Shown one piece after another: positions 56,454 to 64,000 of a stretch of DNA of 64,000 nucleotides. The position numbers and the translations under genes were made by a program. Every line of letters begins with the position of its first letter. The stretch's first letter is position 1. Below the pieces are notes generated by a model. The model did no database searches. It was given only the letters and a program-made list of their open reading frames with translations, and was not told the origin of the DNA. The stretch comes from Nilaparvata lugens (Eukaryota > Arthropoda > Insecta > Hemiptera > Delphacidae): the NCBI RefSeq assembly GCF_014356525.2, contig NC_052507.1, positions 37,808,368-37,872,367 of the forward strand. The letters are read 5' to 3'.

Positions 56454-59400
56454 GAATAAACGAATATTTTTTCACATTTGATGACTCTCACATGCGAGTC
56501 ATAATTGTGCACATAATTATTTACAGATAACAACTCAACTATTTTGAAAAATCTCATATATGATGGCTTTTTGAGTTATATACTTTTAGCGCCTACCGAA
56601 TACTAGACTCTGATTGGTGATCTGATATTTCCTTGTTTAAATGTATCTTAGTATTAAGATACTACGCACATTAAACTATATCCTACTTCCCTTATTTTTA
56701 TTATGATTTTTAAATATTCTGTTTATTGATATTGGTATAATCAATATTTTTATGTTTTTTCAAACGTTTCTTGTCCCTTATTTTGGCATGCTGGAGCTCA
56801 CAAAACCCCTTTGGTCCTTATTCTATTGAATACTGTTCATATACAATTATTCCATTAGAAAGTGGCTAGAAAAATTATATGTGTCCGGCTTGACCGCTGT
56901 TGATGTTGCCGACAGGCACTGTTATAAGTGAACTTAACCTCAAATTATTTATTATGAATTGATTGAATTGTTAAAAAATGAATTCAATTTCGTATCATTG
57001 CCAATAATATTACAGTATTTAAAGTCTGTCTTATTTTATCTCTACCGCTATCACTTATCTATCTCAGTCAATTGATAATTTACAGCTGATGATCTGCTTC
57101 TAGTTTCCAATGAGACCCAGCTAATACTCTTTCAAATCATTTTGAACGTGTATCAAAATACATCGTTATAATACTTAGGGCTTAGTGACTCGATTAGTCT
57201 CATTATTTCATTGCTGCCTAAATTGTTCCGCCGTTTCGTTTCTTATTACAGAATTTAATTGGAAAATTATGTAACTATGTCGGTGTCATCCTCCATTATT
57301 GGCTATTTAGAGATGTATTGCAAATACGAGATCTCAAGCCAAACAGGATACATTCATCAAAGTTTAAAAAAGCGTCCGGAACTACAAGAACAATCTTCAA
57401 ATTCTTTTGAGGAATTTCAAGTGTTTTAGTTGTTCTGTTGCTATAAATAGTAGGTCTAATATATGTTCGAAAATATATCAGCACAAGTTTTCAATGAAAT
57501 ATTCTAGTAATTAATCCTCGCTTACTTCAAGAGAATTCTGTATTATATGCGTTAGTATCCTAAAGAAATAATGACAATGAATTTCGCATTTATTCTGGCT
57601 ACAAAAGCCTTGAACACGACACTTAATTAGGGGACAGTGGAAAATGGATCATTGTTCGCTCATCGTATTTTCGCTTTTCAGTATCCCTTTTCCCCGCTTA
57701 CCCCTCTGGGAACAGAACCGGCCTCACTCACACCCCATCAACACAACACAACCCTCAACCCTTACTTGGATGTATATAATAATTATTATTATTCGAGAAC
57801 ATTTAGATAACGCCCTCGGTTGAGTACCCCCACTGAAGTGAAGATGAAATACGACTTCTCGCCTTTCGTTAAAGCGAAGGGGACGGCTCCTAAACCCCCC
57901 TTTCCCCACTAATCTCTCATAACTAAGTATATGTGCCCCTGACAAATAATACCAGGCATGGTCGAGTACGCCTCAGGAATAATAATTAAAACGGAACACA
58001 GTGCAGTGCTGGGATACGGTCAGAAAAGCGAAGCGGTGGTCTGTAGTTGGAGGGTTGATACCATACCTCCCTCCCCACTGCAGTAGAGGGTGCAAGAGGA
58101 GGACTCACCCCCACCCATTCTTCTTCAACTGGCCTCACTAATGGTGGTGGGAGGAGGAATACCAGGACCAAGGGTTCTCTGTAATTGTATGCATTTCGTG
58201 GACAGTGTACGATGGGGGATAAATAACTCCTCCTTTACGTCTGTTGCTCTTATTCTCTCCTTACACATTCTCCTCTCCATTACTTCCTCATTCTCTCATT
58301 CGCTGTTATCGCTTTTCTCTTTTCACAATATTACTTTCCTGTCTTTTTCTCTAGCTCCATCATTTCTCCACTACCTATTCTCAGATCTCTTCTGCTTTTC
58401 CATATTCATTATTTCTCCCTTCCTTTCTTGTTATATTTTTCTTATTTGGCTCTCTCCTGATTTTCTTCGTTCTTCCCATACTCTCTCTACCACTTATAGC
58501 AGTTCTTTCCAGCATTCAAAATGTCTTTCCTTTTTCCACTCACTCTTTCCTCCAGATCCATTCGTTTCTTCCGGGCATCCTTTTAGTTCTGCCTCCTTCA
58601 AGTCATCTTATTCTTCATCTTTGAGCTATTTCCATATCTATATCTTCCTCTATCTTCAATTATACGTAGGAGATTAGTTTATTTCTCCTCTCAATAATCT
58701 TCTTTCTTTTTCTCCTATGTCTTTCCTCTTTTCATATACTGTTCTTATTCCACAACGTTCGTTTTAACTCTATTTCCACTCTCTCTTTCTATCTCTATTA
58801 ACTTCCTCTTTCTTCATAATTTAGCTTCTCTCCATCATCTTTCATACCTTTTCCCTTATCTCCTTTTATCCTTCATCCACCAATCTTCCTCTCTCCCATC
58901 CCACAAAGATTCGGTGGTTTTCTGCATCTCCATTCTCTTTTTCTCCCATTCCACAGCAATTCGCCAGTCACCCGTTATAGTATTTTCTCGAGCCGACAGA
59001 AGTGTGGTTTGGTCATAACATATAAACGGACTTTATGACCCTCTTTCTGTTGTGAGGCCGGGCCACACTCTTAATACTTCAGCGTACGCTGACCCCCAAG
59101 CACCCCTCCTCCCATTGCTTTTTTATCTCGTTACCTTGAATATTGCAGAACACATTGTAATATCGGTTGGGGGTAGGCCTACTTTGTAAGGTGTGAAAAT
59201 AAGTACTGGTGCGTTCAGTTTAGGAGAATTCTTGGCGATTGAATTTTCTCTATAATAATTTAGTGTAGGTAATTGAAGATAATTTAAAGTGGCATAGAAA
59301 CGATCAAAGATTAACATATCGATAATTAATGATCGAATTGTCTTTTTTCTTCAGGGCTACATTTGAATATTAATAGAAATATAAATGTGAGTACCTTTTT

Positions 59401-61128
59401 CGTGACTGAATAATTTTAAAAAGGGTACTCAGATTTATATTTTTATATTTATTTATCTTCAATAATATAAATAATTAAATTTTCCATGAGCCATTAGTGC
59501 AGCGTAGATAATAAATTATTCCGTATAACTGAAATGTCATATTGGAATCATAGTATGAACATGCAGGGAGAAATAATAGGAACGTTTGCTTTCCTCTTCA
59601 TACAATGAAATAAGTTGTATTAGCTTCCCTACTTATGAACGGTAAGTTTTAGTGAAATTATAAGAATTGGTACCATAACCTCATTCAGACTGACTCATCA
59701 ACTACCCGAACTCGAAAGAAAAATAGTTTTGTGTTAATTCTGTTGTTCCTCTTTCAATCATTGCTTTGATTTTGTGTATGAGTAAATAAATAGATATATG
59801 ATGCTTGGAGAAACCTGGAAATCTCGATAATGGATTGATAGTATAGTTGGTACACTACAATCAACCAATTATCTTTTTCAATTTCGAGCTGACTTTTGTT
59901 GCAATAGAAAAGAAAGTGAGAACATAACTCACATGACTCGTATTTTTTGGAAGTTTAGATGAGCAGCTTGCTAAGTCAGATCGCATTCCTTTTGTGACTC
60001 ATTCAGTTGGTAGTCATAATAATTGTTGTATACTCAACTGGATAAACTCATTATTGAAGAGGACCTCCATACGGAGGAGAAGAATAGTGTTTTAGTTTCC
60101 TTTTTTAGGACATTAATTTTGATTATAACACTCGAGTAAATTTACTCATTTGTTGATAAGTGTTGGAAAATGATGAGAGCTGAGGACGGTAGCGTGACGA
60201 ACTCGAGTGCTGGTGCTGGATTCAACTCAACTGCTGAACGTCGGTCATCACTCTTTACTGAATAATGGAAGCTGTGACGTCTCTACCATTTCCCGCCAGA
60301 AACAAAACCGCGCCAAACTGAAGATGTGAATGTCAAAAACAGCTGATGGTCCAACAACAACTATGGAATTAGCGAAAAGCGGACTGGCGATAGAGAAAGA
60401 ACGACGATTCCAACTTATTTCATTCATTTCAATGATCTGGTTAAATTCTTCAACAAATTGAAGTTGATATAACTCATTTCAATGGTAAGCAATTCTGATA
60501 ACTTTACATTTGAACATGAATCAGTGTCTTGTCTCTGAATCTTATCTATCATTACAAACTCTAGTACCTCTATCCATTTTCCCATTAACAAGTTTATTGT
60601 TGTAAATTGTGTTTTTGTAATTAACACTTTATTCATTGAAATGTTGCATTCATGAACGAGATAAAAATAAAATAAAATATCATCTTTGAACGTATCTCAT
60701 AAAACTCGAACTTGTTATTTTCTCATAAACAGTTCGTCATCTTGACAACCGTACTCACATGATATGTATCCATGTAGGGCTAACCTACATCAGTAATAAC
60801 ACATACGATGAGAATAGGTACTATGATTCACAACATTCCAAAGAAGATTTACAAATATTCACATCACCGGGTATTCAGTATTCACTCCTCTATACCTTCC
60901 ATGAAGTTTCAATAATAAATTTCATTACCATAATATTCAAGTTTTTCTTCTCAATGTATTCTTCTCAGTAGTCCTACTCTTCACCAACAAGGTTGAATCA
61001 ATCAGCCACGAATCATGATAAATTGCTTATGATTTCACTCGTTAAATGAGTTTACTATCAAACTAATGGAAGTCCTGTCCCACGTCCCACTAGACGTCAA
61101 ACCTGTATATGCAGACCAAGAGTATATA
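56454..61128. other. Non-coding DNA, pyrimidine-rich at 58240-58900
   Basis: No gene recognised. The 195-codon frame at 58090-58677 lies in the C/T-rich tract, is Ser/Phe/Leu-rich and lacks motifs. Confidence 0.5.
60275..60297 (+). promoter_or_regulatory. CRE-like and E2F-like motif pair
   Basis: TGACGTC at 60275-60281 and TTTCCCGCC at 60289-60297 match the CRE and E2F consensus motifs. They lie in a locally less AT-rich stretch (about 60170-60400) that also has CCGCGCC. No adjacent coding exon was recognised, so promoter function is speculative. Confidence 0.25.
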
Positions 61129-61885
61129 TGTATACTTACTTACTTTTACTTTACTTTATCCGGCTCTACAGTCCTGGGTGGACTTTGGCCTCCTCAACAT
61201 AGCGCCTCCATTCGTCTCTATCCTGAACACTCCATCGCCAGTTTGCCACGCCCAGCACACGGAGGTCTCCAATCGCGTCGTTCAGCCATCTTGTCCGTGG
61301 TCGACTTCTCTTTCTCGTCCCGAACATTTTTTCTTCCAAGAGTCTTGATGGTACCCTTTCATCACTCATTCTGGCTGAGTGTCCAAGCCATTCAATCCTC
61401 CTGGCTTTTATGAAACGCACCATATTTCCTGCTCCAATGGCCTGGTCTAACTCAATATTGAATCTGGCTCTTCACACTCCTCCGTCACATGTTGGTCCCC
61501 AGATTTTTCTGTTCATTTTTCTTTCAAATGACCTCAATGCTTTTTCATTTTTGTTCAAGATAAGCCATGTTTCGGCCCCATAGGTTACAACTGGTCTCAC
61601 TATCGTCATGAACATTTTGACCTTTGTTTTTCTGGATATTAGCCTGCTTTCAAATGTTTTTTGATTAGCAGAGTATGCTCTGTTGCTCATCATTATCCGA
61701 TTGTGTATTTCTTGACTGGTCTCATTGTCTGCTTTCAGGGTAACCTCAAGGTCTTTGAACTCTCTGACGCCTTCTATAACACAGTCATCGGCTATTCCCA
61801 GATTACATACTTGCCTTCTTGCTTGATTTGCAGACATTCTCATATATTCAGTTTTATTGATGTTAACATATTGATACAACATCTA
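61129..61885 (-). mobile_element. 5'-truncated LINE (third family)
   Basis: On the minus strand it starts abruptly in the RT thumb, runs to the ORF2 C terminus and ends in a short (AAGT)n tail (TACTTACTTACTTT on the plus strand from 61136). Confidence 0.75.
61166..61882 (-). pseudogene. LINE ORF2 C-terminal half
   Basis: Two frames. The first (61882-61472) has NINKTEYMRMS, then FKDLEVTLKADNETSQEI, the MFMTIVRPVVTYGAETW motif and LRSFERKMNRKIWGP. The second (61423-61166) has RRIEWLGHSARMSDERVPSR, RPRTRWLNDAIGDLRVLG and DRDEWRRYVEEA. This is the conserved C-terminal region of insect endonuclease-reverse-transcriptase LINEs. A frameshift or small deletion separates the frames at about 61430-61470. 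The catalytic RT core and endonuclease are absent through 5' truncation. Confidence 0.85.
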
Positions 61886-63057
61886 TCATCGTAATAACAG
61901 AACCGCTATCAAACTTATGGTTTTCCAAAAAGTACAATTTAAAAGTTTGACAGACAAAATATTTTAAACCGTCTAAAGTTAACGCACTAAACTGAATAAT
62001 AATTGAAGAAGTCGAAAGTACAAACTGACAATTCATTCGGAACATTGCAGGAAAACGTTGTTTGAGTATTCCTCTTACGAATGTACAAACTACAAAGAGA
62101 ATTCCAAGTAGATAAAAAGGGCTGGAAAATGAATCCCAAGTACACAAAAGGGTCTGGAAAATTCTTGCTGTAGTAATGGTATTCTTCAGTGAATACGGAA
62201 AAGCTTGTATGAATAGGAAACAAAGGGCATACAAGCAGTGTGTATGGATTCTAGTCATCGTAAGTTCTTTATCCGATAAGAATCCAGTGAATGCATTTTC
62301 TGTTTCACTGGTCAATCTTGCGATAGAACCTCTATATCGAAAATCGAGTCTTAAGAGAAAAAGAACAATAGAGTATGGAGAAAAGTGGAATAGAATGAGG
62401 AGAAAGATAAAGAGCATCTAGAGACTTTGAAGTCAGGGAATTCCGGGATCCTCGTTGTATGATAGCTTCTTATCAATCTCAAACTCAAATATTGGAAAAC
62501 TCGAAAATATTCACCAATATTCGATGAGCCAGAGAAAATTTTCTTCAAGAACAAAAGTTCTTGTATATATACAAAAATATATACAAATTGTCTCAAAAGA
62601 GATTTTGAAACATTACAAGGATATGGTACTACAATTATAATTTTTTTTTTGTCCTACAATCAATATATAACTTGAAGTGTTTTATCTCAGGTTGTGAAAC
62701 ATTTGAAGCAGATGGAAAAACAAGAAATCTGAGTAATAAACGCTAAAACTCAATAACAATTCGACGCGAATAATATTAGTCTCAAACTGGAGAACAAAGA
62801 TACTAATAAATAACCAACTAGATCAGTAGACTACTTCACACTGAGAGCTCTATACAAATAGATTTTACACCGTAGATTAGCTAGCTCTAAACAGTAATTA
62901 CATATCAATGAAATAATTTGGTTCCATCAAGTTCTGTAACTACACGCATAAACTACGAGAGATTACAGAAAGCACAAATTGCTTGTGGACGAGCACTCTC
63001 TCACACAACTTTAAAGAGGCAAATTTACATACATTTATACTTACACATACACATTTA

Positions 63058-63058
<1 letters not shown>
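61886..63058. other. AT-rich DNA, no gene seen
   Basis: A 184-codon minus-strand frame (61863-62417) is hydrophobic but shows no recognisable domain and overlaps a frame of similar composition. I treat it as chance. Confidence 0.5.
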
Positions 63059-63111
<53 letters not shown>

Positions 63112-63117
63112 CAAATA
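63059..63117. repeat. (CA)n-(TA)n microsatellite
   Basis: About 19 CA units, then a short TA run. Confidence 0.95.
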
Positions 63118-63761
63118 ATATACTGGACATTTACTCACGGGAACAGATACGAGCACACATCTGCAAATACTGCACACATTACAGATGAAAGTGCGTGATC
63201 CCTATGCAAATTAGAGCCTCGCACAAATTACTAGCCCTCACTACACCACTAGACGACGGATTAGGATGTCATTCATAATCCTGCCGGCGCGCTCATTCAG
63301 CTGTGTGGTAGTAGCTAAGTCCATAATTCTGAAGCTGTCAGTTGAAAAATAAGCTCAACGTCTAGCTTTGGCGCGCTCAGTGAGTTTGGCATAAGCTGTG
63401 ATGTGAGAGCTATAGTAGCCCTCCTAATCTAGCTCTAGTCATTAAGCGAATTACTGTTCCAGTAGTCGATGCTTCCATCCTATTTCTCAGCTTTTCCATA
63501 GCACTCTCATCAATATTTTCTTTGTATTTCCCTTTTTCACGAGTTTCCTATTTTCTCCTTGTTAGGCTAGCTTCACACGCATTCGGTTTCATTCGGTTCG
63601 GTTTGTTTTCGGTTCGGTTCGTTTTCGGTTCGGTTCGTTACCGAAAACGGATGAGGCTTTCATACATGTCAGGTTTTAATTCGTACGGTTCTGAGTAGGT
63701 ACTTTCTTCTCTAACACATCTGTGTTTGGATTTTCACAGTTCATGTTGGTATATTTAAATA
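63118..63761. other. Non-coding DNA with a short TTCGG tandem array
   Basis: No gene seen. At about 63581-63650 the motif TTCGGTTCGGTTCGTTTT recurs in roughly 17-base units. Confidence 0.55.
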
Positions 63762-63992
63762 CTAGCAGGAACCCGTACTCCGCAAGGATCTATTTTAAAA
63801 CTTGACAAACAGAAAACTTGACGTAATGAAATTTTGAAGAATTGAAAATAGGTCTATAACCATCCTTGGTTAATTAATAATCTATATGCGAAATTTCAAG
63901 TTAATCAGTCTAGTAGTTCAGACTGGATGATGTGACAAACATAATTTTACTATCCCGTACATGTATAAGCCAGCTCTTTATTTTATTATAGA
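63762..63992 (-). mobile_element. Short non-autonomous Helitron-like element
   Basis: On the minus strand it starts TCTATAATAAAATAAAGAGC at 63992 and ends CGGGTTCCTGCTAG at 63762, flanked by A and T. Same family as 4334-4569 and 43152-43395, of similar length. Confidence 0.7.
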
Positions 63993-64000
63993 TATAGTTA

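Noticed and set aside
58090..58677. 195-codon plus-strand frame
   Set aside because: It lies in a C/T-rich tract, which removes stop codons. The product is Ser/Phe/Leu-rich with no domain or splice support.
61863..62417. 184-codon hydrophobic minus-strand frame
   Set aside because: No recognisable family and AT-rich composition. In 64 kb scanned in six frames, one frame of this length can arise by chance. Expression data could revive it.

Overview
The window looks like nuclear DNA of a hemipteran insect, most probably a delphacid planthopper of the Nilaparvata type. It is AT-rich, has no bacterial-style gene packing, and carries insect retroelements (BEL/Pao, APE-type LINEs, a tRNA-derived SINE), hAT, Helitron-like and MITE repeats, and many microsatellites. 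The species guess rests mainly on the repeat at 26412-27085, which I recognise from memory as abundant in planthopper DNA, so it is moderate in confidence. No intact host gene is visible. Two short stretches with good splice-site context (31771-31820 and 46695-46759) could be exons of a gene whose introns fill much of the window.

Region 1-17300 is a stack of transposable elements, almost all on the minus strand. A decayed LINE runs from about 13505 down to 4573 and is split by a BEL/Pao LTR retrotransposon at 5067-11502. The BEL/Pao element has a full 3' LTR, polypurine tract, 997-codon pol frame, frameshifted gag/protease frames, a candidate primer-binding site and a truncated 5' LTR. On both sides lie copies of one composite module (an L1-like LINE ORF1 relic, an AT-rich spacer and a scrap of LINE reverse-transcriptase C terminus) at 965-3490 and 13506-16035. 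A 1.08 kb Helitron-ended repeat at 3491-4569 recurs at 42306-43395. A Helitron-like copy and a TAA-flanked MITE follow at 16674-17290.

Region 17300-41670 is mostly non-coding. It holds microsatellites, a SINE fragment, a long-TIR element (24615-25276), the planthopper-type repeat (26412-27085), a near-perfect snapback element (36087-36360), and kilobase-scale tracts strongly biased to pyrimidines or purines on one strand.

Region 41670-56460 is again repeat-rich. It has several Helitron-like elements (5' TC, 3' hairpin plus CTAG, inserted between A and T), MITEs including one with a perfect 8-bp target duplication, a truncated LINE (49905-51497), and a GC-rich fold-back element with a second fold-back inside it. 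It ends with a nest in which a SINE is split by a hAT element, which is split by a Helitron, which itself contains an old MITE (53181-56453).

Region 56460-64000 is mostly unannotatable AT-rich DNA. It contains a pyrimidine-rich tract, a small island with CRE- and E2F-like motifs near 60275-60297, a 5'-truncated LINE (61129-61885), CA/TA repeats and a last Helitron-like copy at 63762-63992. The only coding sequences recognised belong to mobile elements, and most are broken. The main value of the window is the insertion history that can be read from the nesting.
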